A stretch of 64,000 nucleotides of DNA from Kurthia senegalensis (GTDB taxonomy: Bacteria; Bacillota; Bacilli; Bacillales_A; Planococcaceae). The notes under the pieces were generated by a model, which was not told where the DNA came from, did no database searches, and was given only the letters and a program-made list of their open reading frames with translations. Below, piece by piece: positions 17,712 through 26,640 of this stretch (position 1 is the first letter of the stretch; each line of letters opens with the position of its first letter). Position numbers and translations under genes: made by a program. The stretch covers positions 1 to 64,000 of the forward strand of contig NZ_HE611069.1 of assembly GCF_000285595.1 (NCBI RefSeq), given 5' to 3'.

Positions 17712-18887
17712 ATGAATAACAACCAAAAAAATTTCTTCGATCGTTTGGATTGGACTTTACTATTCATTTTGGCACTTTTTTGTATCGTCAGTGTAACAGC
17801 AATTGCATCGGCACAAACTTCAGGTCAATACGGCATTAACTTCGTACCGAAACAACTTTTCTGGTATTTCGTTGCTGCTTGTATCATTACTGTGATGATG
17901 TATTTCGAACCTGAACAATACAAAAAAATGGCTTGGTACTTATATGGCTTCGGTATTTTCTTACTATTGGCATTAATGGTGATTCCAGGAGCATTAACAG
18001 AAGAACGAAATGGCGCGAAAAGTTGGTTCCACTTAGGCTTTGCCGACATTCAGCCTTCTGAGTTTATGAAAACCTTTTATGTCCTTGCTTTAGCACGCGT
18101 CGTCACAAAGCACCATGAAGCGAATCCAAATAAAACGATCAAATCCGATTTTATTTTACTCGGAAAAATCTTTTTAACTTTACTCGTTCCACTAGCATTT
18201 ATTATGAAACAACCCGATTTAGGGACTAGCTTAGTATTCCTTGCGATTACAGCAGCCATTATTATCGTTGGCGGCATCGCTTGGCGTATTATTTTACCGA
18301 TTGCAACTGTTGCAGTCGCTGGTGGTGCATCCTTACTTTGGATGGCTCTTTACAATCAAGAATTTTTATACAATACATTTGGCTTAAAACCGTATCAATT
18401 TGCACGTATTTATTCTTGGCTAGATCCGTACTCATACTCTTCTAGTGAAGGGTACCACTTAGTGAAATCATTAAATGCAATTGGTTCAGGTGAAATTTTC
18501 GGGAAAGGCTTCAAAGCACATGAAGTTTACGTACCCGAAAACCATACCGATTTCATTTTTAGTATTATCGGTGAAGAATGGGGCTTTATCGGCGCATGTG
18601 CCGTTATTATGCTGTTCTTCTTCTTGATTTACCATTTAACAAAACTAACGCTTCAAATGAAAGATCCGTTCTGTACATACGTTTGTGCAGGTATTATCGC
18701 GATGATTACATTCCACGTACTAGAAAACATCGGTATGACGACTCAAGTATTACCGATTACAGGTATTCCATTACCGTTTATTAGTTACGGTGGTTCATCG
18801 ATGATGGGGAATGCCCTCGCACTTGGTCTCGTATTCAGCATGAAATTCCATCACCATACGTATATGTTTGGAAACGATGAAGATTAA
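17712..18887 (+). CDS. rodA: Rod-shape peptidoglycan polymerase RodA (SEDS family)
   Basis: About 391 aa integral membrane SEDS glycosyltransferase with about ten membrane segments. WFHLGFADIQPSEFMK and the C-terminal ITGIPLPFISYGGSSMMGN are signature segments. The end GLVFSMKFHHHTYMF resembles RodA rather than FtsW. ATG 17712 is preferred over GTG 17703 because AGGTGG lies 5 nt upstream. It polymerises lipid II for side-wall growth with a class B PBP. Position next to ddl-murF suits envelope synthesis. Confidence 0.9.
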   Translation: MNNNQKNFFDRLDWTLLFILALFCIVSVTAIASAQTSGQYGINFVPKQLFWYFVAACIITVMMYFEPEQYKKMAWYLYGFGIFLLLALMVIPGALTEERNGAKSWFHLGFADIQPSEFMKTFYVLALARVVTKHHEANPNKTIKSDFILLGKIFLTLLVPLAFIMKQPDLGTSLVFLAITAAIIIVGGIAWRIILPIATVAVAGGASLLWMALYNQEFLYNTFGLKPYQFARIYSWLDPYSYSSSEGYHLVKSLNAIGSGEIFGKGFKAHEVYVPENHTDFIFSIIGEEWGFIGACAVIMLFFFLIYHLTKLTLQMKDPFCTYVCAGIIAMITFHVLENIGMTTQVLPITGIPLPFISYGGSSMMGNALALGLVFSMKFHHHTYMFGNDED

Positions 18888-18898
18888 TCATTTATTTA

Positions 18899-18930
18899 AA
18901 CCCTACTTGCAAGAGCAAGTAGGGTTTTTT
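18899..18930 (+). terminator. rodA terminator
   Basis: Stem AACCCTACTTGC / GCAAGTAGGGTT, loop AAGA, followed by T4. Confidence 0.9.
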
Positions 18931-18962
18931 AGTCGTTTCGAACAAAAAACAGTAATATACAA

Positions 18963-18991
18963 TTCATAAAATTGTTCTTTCAAACTATACT
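18963..18991 (+). promoter_or_regulatory. glcD promoter
   Basis: TTCATA, 17-bp spacer, TATACT, 55 bp upstream of glcD. Confidence 0.5.
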
Positions 18992-19005
18992 ATCTGATAA
19001 TTCAA

Positions 19006-19023
19006 ACTACTAAACTTAGTAGT
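19006..19023. promoter_or_regulatory. Palindromic operator candidate before glcDF
   Basis: Perfect 8-bp inverted repeat ACTACTAA-AC-TTAGTAGT, just downstream of the predicted transcription start and upstream of the GAGGGGG ribosome site. A binding site for the linked CdaR-type regulator is a reasonable but untested reading. Confidence 0.5.
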
Positions 19024-19045
19024 AATACATAGAGGGGGCAACAAC

Positions 19046-20458
19046 ATGAAACAATCGATCATTGACCAATTTGCTCACATCGTTGGCGAGAAATATGTGA
19101 AACAGAGTACGTCCGAACTATTAGCATATTCTTACGATGCAACAGCAAATTTCCAACGCATGCCTGAACTTGTCGTCTCTCCTGCAGATACGGCACAAAT
19201 TAGTGCAATCGTAAAATTATGTATTCAAGAAAAAATTGCCATCATTCCACGCGGTTCTGGTTCTAATTTAGCAGCAGGAACCGTTCCGTACAATGGCGGT
19301 GTCGTTTTATTATTCAATCGAATGAATCGCATACTTGATTTTGACCAAGACAATTTAACAATTACCGTTCAACCTGGCATGATTACGGCGAATATTTGTG
19401 ACTACGTTGAGCAACACGGTTTATTTTATCCACCCGACCCAAGCTCTATGAAAATTTCTACAATCGGTGGCAATGTTAGCGAAAATTCTGGTGGCTTACG
19501 CGGATTAAAATACGGCGTTACGAAAGATTACGTTCGTGGACTAGAGGCAGTTCTTCCGAATGGAGAAGTGATTACAACAGGTGGTAAGCTCGCAAAAGAT
19601 GTCGCAGGTTACGACTTAACTTCCCTACTCGTTGGAGCAGAAGGAACACTCGGAATTATTACGTCGATTACATTAAAATTAATTCCGCTTCCTCGTTTTA
19701 AAAAGACGAGTATCGCTTATTTCAGTTCTTTAGAACACGCTGCCGAAACAGTACAAGAAATTATTGCAAATAAAATCATTCCTGTAACGCTCGAATTCCT
19801 AGATAAAAAAACGATTGTCGCTGTCGAACAATTTATGCATATTGGGTTATCCACAGACGTAGAGGCGATGCTTCTTTTCGAACAAGATGGAGACGAAGTA
19901 ACTGTGGATAAAGACATTATGACGATGACGACCATTGCGAAAGAAAAAGGCGCGACGTATACGAAAATTGCTGAAGACGAGGCACAAGCATTGCAATTAA
20001 AAACAGCGCGACGCGTCGCACTATCTGCACTGTCTAAACTACGCCCGACACTCATTTTAGAAGATGCGACCGTTCCTCGCTCACAACTTGCAGAAATGGT
20101 ACGTCGTATTAACATCGTCGCAGATAAATATAACGTCAACATCGCGACATTCGGACATGCAGGCGATGGAAATCTTCATCCTACTTGTTTGACAGACGTT
20201 CGTGACGAGCAAGAAATGGCACAAGTTGAAAAAGCATTAGCGGAAATTTTCGATGGTGCTTTGCAACTCGGCGGCACGATTACGGGAGAACATGGCGTCG
20301 GTGAAATGAAAGCACCTTATTTAGAATGGAAGCTTGGTGAGGCAGGGATTGCAGCTATGCGTGCCATTAAAGATGCACTCGACCCACACCATATTATGAA
20401 TCCGGGTAAAATATTCGCAAAAGATACGAAGAAACGGGTGGTGGTTCAATTTGGCTAA
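19046..20458 (+). CDS. glcD: Glycolate oxidase FAD-linked subunit GlcD (YsfC-like)
   Basis: 470 aa FAD-dependent oxidase of the GlcD/D-lactate dehydrogenase family. The FAD-binding region includes IIPRGSGSNLAAGT, then DPSSMKISTIGGNVSENSGG. The C-terminal domain has TFGHAGDGNLHPT and GTITGEHGVGEMK. It should oxidise glycolate or a similar 2-hydroxyacid with the iron-sulfur subunit that overlaps it downstream. Gene order matches B. subtilis ysfC-ysfD. GAGGGGG precedes the ATG. Confidence 0.92.
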   Translation: MKQSIIDQFAHIVGEKYVKQSTSELLAYSYDATANFQRMPELVVSPADTAQISAIVKLCIQEKIAIIPRGSGSNLAAGTVPYNGGVVLLFNRMNRILDFDQDNLTITVQPGMITANICDYVEQHGLFYPPDPSSMKISTIGGNVSENSGGLRGLKYGVTKDYVRGLEAVLPNGEVITTGGKLAKDVAGYDLTSLLVGAEGTLGIITSITLKLIPLPRFKKTSIAYFSSLEHAAETVQEIIANKIIPVTLEFLDKKTIVAVEQFMHIGLSTDVEAMLLFEQDGDEVTVDKDIMTMTTIAKEKGATYTKIAEDEAQALQLKTARRVALSALSKLRPTLILEDATVPRSQLAEMVRRINIVADKYNVNIATFGHAGDGNLHPTCLTDVRDEQEMAQVEKALAEIFDGALQLGGTITGEHGVGEMKAPYLEWKLGEAGIAAMRAIKDALDPHHIMNPGKIFAKDTKKRVVVQFG

Positions 20459-21758
20459 CATCGCACAAGACGTTCGTGCCTCTTTCCAAGAGCATGTCGA
20501 CGAAAACTTATTAATGGACTGTATGCGCTGCGGTTTTTGCTTAACGAGTTGCCCGACATACGTCCACTTAGAATCAGATGAAGCAAATTCACCTCGAGGG
20601 CGAATCGCTTTAATGAAAGCCGTACGTGACGGTTTCATCGACTTTGATGACAGCGTCAAGCATTCCTTTGATTTATGCCTCGGCTGTCGAGCATGTGAGC
20701 CAGCTTGTCCAGCAGGTGTACAATACGGTTCACTCATTGAGCAAACGAGAGAAGCATTACATGAAGCACTCCCATCAAAAGGTGTTTCTAAAGTCGTTGA
20801 AAATACTGTATTCAAACATTTATTCGTCGAACAAAACAATTTATCTAAAGTCGTTGGGCTCGTTCAGTTTTATCAAAAATCAGGCTTGCAAAAAGTAACG
20901 CGGAAAATTGGCTTTATGAATTTATTCCCGAAAAACTTACAAGCGATGGAGCGTGCCTTACCTGCTCCACCTAAAAAAATCGATAAAGTAATCCCGAAAA
21001 AAACATCGACATTACGCGTTGCTTTCTTCGCAGGATGTTTAATGGATACGATGTTCAAAACCGTCAACGATAAGACGATTGCGCTATTAGAACTTGCTGG
21101 CGTACACGTCGATGTTCCTGACAATCAAGCGTGTTGCGGTGCCTTACACGGGCATACTGGTCAAATGGAGCATGGCCATCAAAATTTAATTCAAAACGTT
21201 GAAGCTTTCGATAGCGACGACTATGACTATATTGTAAACAACGCCGGTGGTTGTGGTGCCTTTTTGAAAGAATATGCACTGCATTTAAAAAATGATCCTA
21301 CGTATCGTGACAAAGCTGCCCGCTTCAGCAATAAGCAAATCGATATTTCTAGCTTGCTCGTAAAAGCAGGCATCGTCGATTTATTAAAAGAAGCGCACCC
21401 CACTCAGCAAGCTGTCGTCACTTACCAAGATTCTTGCCACCTACGCAATGTAAACGGCGTGATCGAACCTCCTCGTGAATTGTTAAAAAACATTCCGGGG
21501 ACAACGTATGTTGAATTACCACGAGCGAATACTTGCTGTGGTTCGGCAGGTATTTATAACCTCGTACAGCCTAAAATGGCAGATGCTATTTTGGCAACTA
21601 AAATGGAGGACGTCCAATCGGTTTCACCGCAGTTCATTATTACAGCCAACCCCGGTTGTTTAATGCAAATGCGTGCAGGTATTGAACGTGAAAACGTATC
21701 TGATCGCATGGAAGCGGTGCATATCGTCGATTATGTATACGACGCACTCCATGGCTAA
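20451..21758 (+). CDS. glcF: Glycolate oxidase iron-sulfur subunit GlcF (YsfD-like)
   Basis: 435 aa with two 4Fe-4S motifs (CMRCGFCLTSCP and CLGCRACEPACP) in the first 90 residues. Two cysteine-rich CCG domains follow (CCGALHGHTGQ and CCGSAGIYN regions). It carries electrons from GlcD. The frame starts at TTG 20451, 8 bp inside glcD, with GGGTGGTGG upstream, indicating translational coupling. Confidence 0.92.
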   Translation: MANIAQDVRASFQEHVDENLLMDCMRCGFCLTSCPTYVHLESDEANSPRGRIALMKAVRDGFIDFDDSVKHSFDLCLGCRACEPACPAGVQYGSLIEQTREALHEALPSKGVSKVVENTVFKHLFVEQNNLSKVVGLVQFYQKSGLQKVTRKIGFMNLFPKNLQAMERALPAPPKKIDKVIPKKTSTLRVAFFAGCLMDTMFKTVNDKTIALLELAGVHVDVPDNQACCGALHGHTGQMEHGHQNLIQNVEAFDSDDYDYIVNNAGGCGAFLKEYALHLKNDPTYRDKAARFSNKQIDISSLLVKAGIVDLLKEAHPTQQAVVTYQDSCHLRNVNGVIEPPRELLKNIPGTTYVELPRANTCCGSAGIYNLVQPKMADAILATKMEDVQSVSPQFIITANPGCLMQMRAGIERENVSDRMEAVHIVDYVYDALHG

Positions 21759-21762
21759 AAAA

Positions 21763-21796
21763 GAAACTCGAAGCTTGAATGGCTTCGAGTTTTTTT
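21763..21796 (+). terminator. glcDF terminator
   Basis: Stem ACTCGAAGC / GCTTCGAGT followed by T7. Confidence 0.9.
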
Positions 21797-21834
21797 ATAT
21801 GGTAAATGTATGAAAACTGAAAGGAGACGCGTGC

Positions 21835-22926
21835 ATGTATAGTAACTTCCCCATCGTCGCATTGAAAATCGTTCAGGAACTATCTGAACTCGTCGACCAT
21901 GAATTTATTATCGTCGACCATAACGGACTCATCCTAGCGAGCACAGACCCTCTGCGTGTCGGCTCTTTCCACGAAGGCTCTCTTATTGCAATGGAATCTA
22001 AAAAAATCGAACATATGACGAAAGATTTAGCGCGTTCATTAGACGGAGTACGTGAAGGTTTAACGATGCCCCTCGTAATCGACGGAACGTCCATCGGAGC
22101 AATCGGTGTAACGGGCACTGCGGCTAACGTTGAAAAGTACGGAAAGCTCATTCAACGAATTTCTTTATTATTCATTAAAGATTTCCTCAGTCATCAAGAA
22201 CGTGAACAACATCACCGTTTAATCGAATTATTTTTAACCGATTTATTACGTCAATCAACACCTAAAAATACGTTGTATAAACGCGCAACTTCCTTGAAGC
22301 TGAATGCCGAACAATACGGTCGCATCGCAATTGCTAAAACAGATCGTCAACTCGATTATAAGCAAATTGATGATTTAAAAGCACGATGCCATATCGATGA
22401 GTATACGCTACTCGTTCAGTGGCGCTTCGACCAACTCATTTTTTTATTTCCAAAACAAACGCGATCGTCACTTGAAAAGCTTTGTAACAAAATCCATACA
22501 CAGTATGAGCAAATGTTTCACGAAAAGTTATTCATCGCAATTGGTAGTGAAAAAGAATTCCCTTCGCTATACACATCTCATCAATTAGCGAAAGTTGCTT
22601 TAACACTCGCCTCTCCTTATCATCCAATCGTATTTGAAGAAGATTTGAAAATGGAACTTTTATTAAACGATGTGACAGACCTTTCGAAACAACAATATTT
22701 AGAACGAACGATTGCACCGATTTTACAGCATGAAGAACTGCTTGAAAATTTGCGCGTTTGGTTAACATTTAACGGTTCTTTACAACGATCTGCAGATGCC
22801 CTATTCATTCATAAAAATACATTGAAATATCGACTAGCCAAAATTGAGCATCTTTTAAAAATTGATTTAAGTGACGCCCAAACACGTATGGAACTATACA
22901 TCGCACTGAAATTAAGTACGCCATAA
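21835..22926 (+). CDS. cdaR: CdaR-family transcriptional regulator (YsfB-like)
   Basis: 363 aa. The N-terminal sugar-diacid recognition domain spans roughly residues 1-135 (EFIIVDHNGLILASTDPLRVG). A PucR-type C-terminal helix-turn-helix contains FIHKNTLKYRLAKIEHLLKI. Members activate genes for glycerate, glycolate or diacid use. It sits directly downstream of glcDF, after a terminator, like ysfB with ysfCD in B. subtilis. ATG follows AAAGGAGA. Confidence 0.88.
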   Translation: MYSNFPIVALKIVQELSELVDHEFIIVDHNGLILASTDPLRVGSFHEGSLIAMESKKIEHMTKDLARSLDGVREGLTMPLVIDGTSIGAIGVTGTAANVEKYGKLIQRISLLFIKDFLSHQEREQHHRLIELFLTDLLRQSTPKNTLYKRATSLKLNAEQYGRIAIAKTDRQLDYKQIDDLKARCHIDEYTLLVQWRFDQLIFLFPKQTRSSLEKLCNKIHTQYEQMFHEKLFIAIGSEKEFPSLYTSHQLAKVALTLASPYHPIVFEEDLKMELLLNDVTDLSKQQYLERTIAPILQHEELLENLRVWLTFNGSLQRSADALFIHKNTLKYRLAKIEHLLKIDLSDAQTRMELYIALKLSTP

Positions 22927-23238
22927 AATCATTTACACAAACATTACAATTATGGGCTATTCCTTAATAAATAAATGTGTTTTACTTAATGGAAAGAATT
23001 TAAATAATACAGTTTTAAATAGCAAAAAGAAGGGAAATAAAAGGTTTGTTGGATAAAAATCGTCCCCTTATTTTAAATAAAAAAACTTAAGAATGTAACA
23101 ATTTTGATAAACTCTAATTGAGAAAATCATGGTATGATAAGTACATAAAGATTTTTCACAATTTGTCAAATGAAACGCTGAAACTTTAATTGGTCGTTTC
23201 GCGTCTTATACAATAATTATGAAATTGAGGTGGATTGT
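22927..23238 (+). other. AT-rich intergenic region upstream of the small ORF
   Basis: 312 bp. No strong hairpin terminator for cdaR is visible. An extended -10 (TGG-TATGAT, 23130-23138) could start the 46-codon ORF. A GAAACG/CGTTTC inverted repeat lies in the presumed leader near 23172-23202. Confidence 0.4.
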
Positions 23239-23379
23239 ATGACAAAAGAAGTCGATATTGGAAAAATTATTACAAATTTATCTAAGCTAGGCGTCAAAGC
23301 AACGAAAACGAAATCTCGCTTAGAATTGCTAAAAACTCTTGCACCACCGAAATCAACTCCTACGCAAACTCACCATTAA
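23239..23379 (+). CDS. Small basic protein, 46 aa, unidentified
   Basis: 46-codon frame, ATG with GAGGTGG 7 nt upstream and TAA at 23377-23379, followed 13 bp later by a strong terminator. The product is basic, with several lysines between residues 16 and 32 (SKLGVKATKTKSRLELLKTL), and ends PPKSTPTQTHH. It has no membrane segment. RBS, start, stop and terminator together make it a likely real gene. The short helical stretch could bind nucleic acid, but that is only inference. I do not recognise the family. Confidence 0.6.
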   Translation: MTKEVDIGKIITNLSKLGVKATKTKSRLELLKTLAPPKSTPTQTHH

Positions 23380-23391
23380 TTACTTGAATTT

Positions 23392-23418
23392 GCTTCGACG
23401 CTGTCGGAGTTTTTTTCT
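23392..23418 (+). terminator. Terminator after the 46-codon ORF
   Basis: Stem CTTCGAC / GTCGGAG, 3-nt loop, followed by T8. Confidence 0.85.
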
Positions 23419-23443
23419 TGTATTTACATAACATTCAACAAAA

Positions 23444-23476
23444 AGAAGCGCTGCTCCATTCAGTGCTTCTTTTTTA
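23444..23476 (+). terminator. Second tandem terminator
   Basis: Stem AGAAGCGCTG / CAGTGCTTCT followed by T6, 26 bp after the previous one. Confidence 0.8.
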
Positions 23477-23489
23477 TTGCGACTAAATA

Positions 23490-23531
23490 AATAAAAGCAG
23501 CCTACGCTTCCCCAAGCGCATGCTGCTTTTT
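23490..23531 (-). terminator. tcyP terminator
   Basis: Stem AAAAGCAGC / GCTGCTTTT with an inner GCGCTT/AAGCGT pairing, between the small ORF and tcyP. Confidence 0.7.
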
Positions 23532-23577
23532 AATATCCCAAATTGTTTCAACTAGAAGGATTTTCCCAACCCTTAAA

Positions 23578-24969
23578 TTATAATTCTGCTAAATCTTGTG
23601 GTTCTTTTGAATTGAATGTTTCTTTATCTAACTCGCCTGTTGCACGTGCTGTTGTTAACCCAGCAAGCATTGAATCGTTTACGTTCAATGCTGTACGACC
23701 CATGTCGATTAATGGTTCAACTGAGATTAAAATACCAGCTAATGCAACTGGTAAATCCATAGCAGATAATACGATGATGGCTGCGAATGTCGCACCACCA
23801 CCAACACCAGCTACACCGAATGAGCTAATCGCTACGATCGCAATTAATAATAAAATAAATTGCCATTCGAAAGGATTAATACCAACGCTCGGTGCAATCA
23901 TTACAGCTAACATAGCTGGATAAATACCGGCACAACCATTTTGACCAATTGATACACCGAATGAACCAGCAAAGTTTGCAATACCGTCTGGAACACCTAA
24001 ACGTTTACGTTGTGTTTCGATGTTCATCGGTAACGTACCGGCACTTGAACGAGATGTGAAAGCAAATAATAATGTTGGTGCTACTTTTTTCACGTAAGTG
24101 ATTGGGCTCATACCTGTAAGAGCGACAACGATTAAGTGAATTAAGAACATCGCAATTAACGCAACATACGATGCAATAACAAATTTACCCATATTGTAAA
24201 TGGCTTCGAAATCTGATGTTGCGACAGTATTTGCCATGATTGCTAAAATACCGAATGGTGTTAAGCGTAATACGAGTGTTACGATACGCATAACGAGCGC
24301 ATACAACGTATCTACTGCTTTTTTAATGTATTCTGCATGTTCGCCGTCTTTACGTACAAGACCTAAGTAAGCGAAACCAACAAATACAGCGAAAATAACA
24401 ACTGCGATTGTTGATGAACCACGCGCACCCGTAAAGTCTAAGAATGGGTTCGCTGGAATAAATTCTAAAATTTGTTGTGGTAAAGTTTTATCACCCATAT
24501 CATCTGACTTAGCTACGATTTCTTGTCCACGAGCTTGTTCAGCTTCACCGCCAACTAAACTTGAACCGTCTAAATTAAATGCTAATGCTGAAGCAATACC
24601 AACAGCTGCCGCTACAGCTGTTGTTCCGACTAACATCGCTAAAATAAGCGCTGCATATTTACCGAATTTTTTACCTGCTACAACTTTTGTAAATGCTGCT
24701 ACGATTGAAATAAATACGAGTGGCATTGCAACCATTTGTAATAATTTCACATAACCTGACCCTACAATGCTAAACCAATCTGATGTTTTTAAAACGATAT
24801 CAGACGTTGGACCGTATACGAAATGTAATACGAGTCCGAATAAAATCCCTAAGCCCAAACCTGCAAATACACGTTTAGAGAAAGAGAGATGTTTGGTGTT
24901 CATCTTCCATAGTAATGCAATTAAAGCAATTAGTACGATGATGTTCACTAAAATCCATACGGTATCCAT
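23578..24969 (-). CDS. tcyP: L-cystine/dicarboxylate symporter TcyP
   Basis: 463 aa, the length of B. subtilis TcyP, with long stretches of near identity (SGYVKLLQMVAMPLV, FTSRSSAGTLPMNIE, SFGVSIGQNGCAGIYPAM). It is a DAACS-family sodium or proton symporter in the cytoplasmic membrane that imports cystine. Its promoter carries a perfect 10-bp inverted repeat over the -35, so repression by a sulfur regulator is likely. GGAGG precedes the ATG. Confidence 0.93.
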   Translation of the reverse strand: MDTVWILVNIIVLIALIALLWKMNTKHLSFSKRVFAGLGLGILFGLVLHFVYGPTSDIVLKTSDWFSIVGSGYVKLLQMVAMPLVFISIVAAFTKVVAGKKFGKYAALILAMLVGTTAVAAAVGIASALAFNLDGSSLVGGEAEQARGQEIVAKSDDMGDKTLPQQILEFIPANPFLDFTGARGSSTIAVVIFAVFVGFAYLGLVRKDGEHAEYIKKAVDTLYALVMRIVTLVLRLTPFGILAIMANTVATSDFEAIYNMGKFVIASYVALIAMFLIHLIVVALTGMSPITYVKKVAPTLLFAFTSRSSAGTLPMNIETQRKRLGVPDGIANFAGSFGVSIGQNGCAGIYPAMLAVMIAPSVGINPFEWQFILLLIAIVAISSFGVAGVGGGATFAAIIVLSAMDLPVALAGILISVEPLIDMGRTALNVNDSMLAGLTTARATGELDKETFNSKEPQDLAEL

Positions 24970-24988
24970 CTATAATGCCTCCAATAAT

Positions 24989-25003
24989 TTTTCTATTTAT
25001 ATG
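24989..25003. repeat. 15-bp direct repeat, copy 1 (tcyP promoter region)
   Basis: TTTTCTATTTATATG, identical to the copy at 25056-25070; the two copies flank the tcyP promoter. Confidence 0.7.
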
Positions 25004-25012
25004 ACTCAGCCT

Positions 25013-25041
25013 ATAATAGCTCGATAAAACCTATTAGTCAA
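25013..25041 (-). promoter_or_regulatory. tcyP promoter
   Basis: Minus strand TTGACT, 17-bp spacer, TATTAT. Confidence 0.75.
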
Positions 25042-25052
25042 GTAGGTTTTAT
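25024..25052. promoter_or_regulatory. tcyP operator candidate
   Basis: Perfect inverted repeat ATAAAACCTA-N9-TAGGTTTTAT covering the -35 and most of the spacer of the tcyP promoter. I cannot match it confidently to the CymR consensus. Confidence 0.65.
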
Positions 25053-25055
25053 ACG

Positions 25056-25070
25056 TTTTCTATTTATATG
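25056..25070. repeat. 15-bp direct repeat, copy 2 (tcyP promoter region)
   Basis: TTTTCTATTTATATG, 67 bp from copy 1, just upstream of the inverted repeat over the tcyP -35. Confidence 0.7.
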
Positions 25071-25134
25071 TCGTTTTTCTCACATTAGGTTATACTTGTT
25101 ATAGATTTTTATTATAAATATGGAGGCGACTTCT

Positions 25135-26598
25135 ATGTTTCTAGATTTCAGCTACATTACGTTCTCCATCGTTTCTGCTTCGCTGTTTATCAACTTACTG
25201 TTGGCAGCGGCTATTATTTTCCTTGAACGTAGAGAACCAACGTCTACTTGGGCTTGGATTCTCGTTCTTTTCTTCTTACCAGTCATTGGATTTATTTTAT
25301 ATTTATTGTTCGGTAGAAAACTTAGGAAAAAGCATTTATTTCGGTGGGAAGGTCGTAAGAAAATCGGAATTGACAACCTCGTCAATTATCAAATCGATGC
25401 AATTAAAGAACATTCTCTTGAATATCGAACGAATGATGTCTCTCAATACCGAGACATTATTTACATGCATTTATTAAACAATCATGCTGTTTTAACACAA
25501 GATAATAAAGTTGATATTTTTGATGATGGGCATGAAAAATTTGATGCACTCATTCATGACATTTTATGTGCTAAAACAAATATTCACATTCAATATTATA
25601 TTTTCCGCCTAGATCATCTCGGCAACCGTATTTTAAAAGCATTAATCAAACAAGCTAAAAAAGGTGTTAAAGTTCGTCTATTATACGATGAAATGGGTTC
25701 AAGAGGTGTTCATAAACGCCACTTTAAAGAATTACTGGCAGTTGGCGGAGAAGTCGAAGTATTTTTCCCTTCCATTCTCCCGTTAATTAACCCTCGTATG
25801 AATTATCGAAACCACCGTAAACTCGTTATTATCGATGGACGTGTCGGCTATATTGGTGGATTTAATGTCGGCGACGAATATTTAGGGCTAGACAAAAAAT
25901 TTGGCTACTGGCGCGATACACATCTTCGAATAGAAGGTAGTGCCGTTCATCCGCTTCAAACGCGTTTCTTACTCGATTGGAATCAAGCATCTGATAAAAA
26001 AGATTTAGAATATGAAGATGACTACTTCCCTACGATTACCCGAAAAGGTGAAGTAGGTATGCAAATTGTTTCAAGTGGTCCCGATTCAGACTGGGAGCAA
26101 ATTAAAAGTGGCTATTTAAAATTAATTAATATCGCTAAAAAACACATCTATATCCAGACGCCTTATTTCATACCCGATGATAGCTTCATGGACGCTGTAC
26201 GGATTGCTTGTTTATCTGGTATTGACGTGCGCATTATGATTCCGAATAAGCCTGACCACATGTTCGTCTATTGGGCGACGTATTCTTATGTTGGAGAGTT
26301 AATTAAAGCCGGGGCAAAAATATATATTTACGAAAATGGATTCTTGCATACGAAAATGGTCGTTATCGATGACGAAGCATGCACAGTCGGCACAGCAAAC
26401 ATTGATTCTCGCAGTTTTAAATTAAATTTTGAAGTAAATGCTTTTATTTATGACCGTGTAATTTCTCGACAACTTGGTCAAATGTTTGAAAGGGATATGT
26501 TGTACTGTTCTCATCTAACACCTGCTCGTTACGAGTTTCGTTCTAGAAAAATCAAAATGAAAGAATCGATTTCTCGTCTATTATCTCCCATTTTATAA
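25135..26598 (+). CDS. cls: Cardiolipin synthase
   Basis: 487 aa, two N-terminal membrane segments and two PLD catalytic HKD motifs (NYRNHRKLVIIDGRVGYIGG and FLHTKMVVIDDEACTVGTAN). It condenses two phosphatidylglycerols to cardiolipin. ATG 25135 is chosen because GGAGG lies 8 nt upstream; the frame opens at ATG 25120, on top of that site. It is a monocistronic gene between tcyP and vanY. Confidence 0.93.
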   Translation: MFLDFSYITFSIVSASLFINLLLAAAIIFLERREPTSTWAWILVLFFLPVIGFILYLLFGRKLRKKHLFRWEGRKKIGIDNLVNYQIDAIKEHSLEYRTNDVSQYRDIIYMHLLNNHAVLTQDNKVDIFDDGHEKFDALIHDILCAKTNIHIQYYIFRLDHLGNRILKALIKQAKKGVKVRLLYDEMGSRGVHKRHFKELLAVGGEVEVFFPSILPLINPRMNYRNHRKLVIIDGRVGYIGGFNVGDEYLGLDKKFGYWRDTHLRIEGSAVHPLQTRFLLDWNQASDKKDLEYEDDYFPTITRKGEVGMQIVSSGPDSDWEQIKSGYLKLINIAKKHIYIQTPYFIPDDSFMDAVRIACLSGIDVRIMIPNKPDHMFVYWATYSYVGELIKAGAKIYIYENGFLHTKMVVIDDEACTVGTANIDSRSFKLNFEVNAFIYDRVISRQLGQMFERDMLYCSHLTPARYEFRSRKIKMKESISRLLSPIL

Positions 26599-26601
26599 AC
26601 A

Positions 26602-26632
26602 AAAAAGGAACTGTCTCGGACAGTTCCTTTTT
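26602..26632. terminator. Bidirectional terminator cls / vanY
   Basis: Stem AAAAGGAACTGTC / GACAGTTCCTTTT with loop TCG. Confidence 0.9.
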
Positions 26633-26640
26633 CGTTTACT

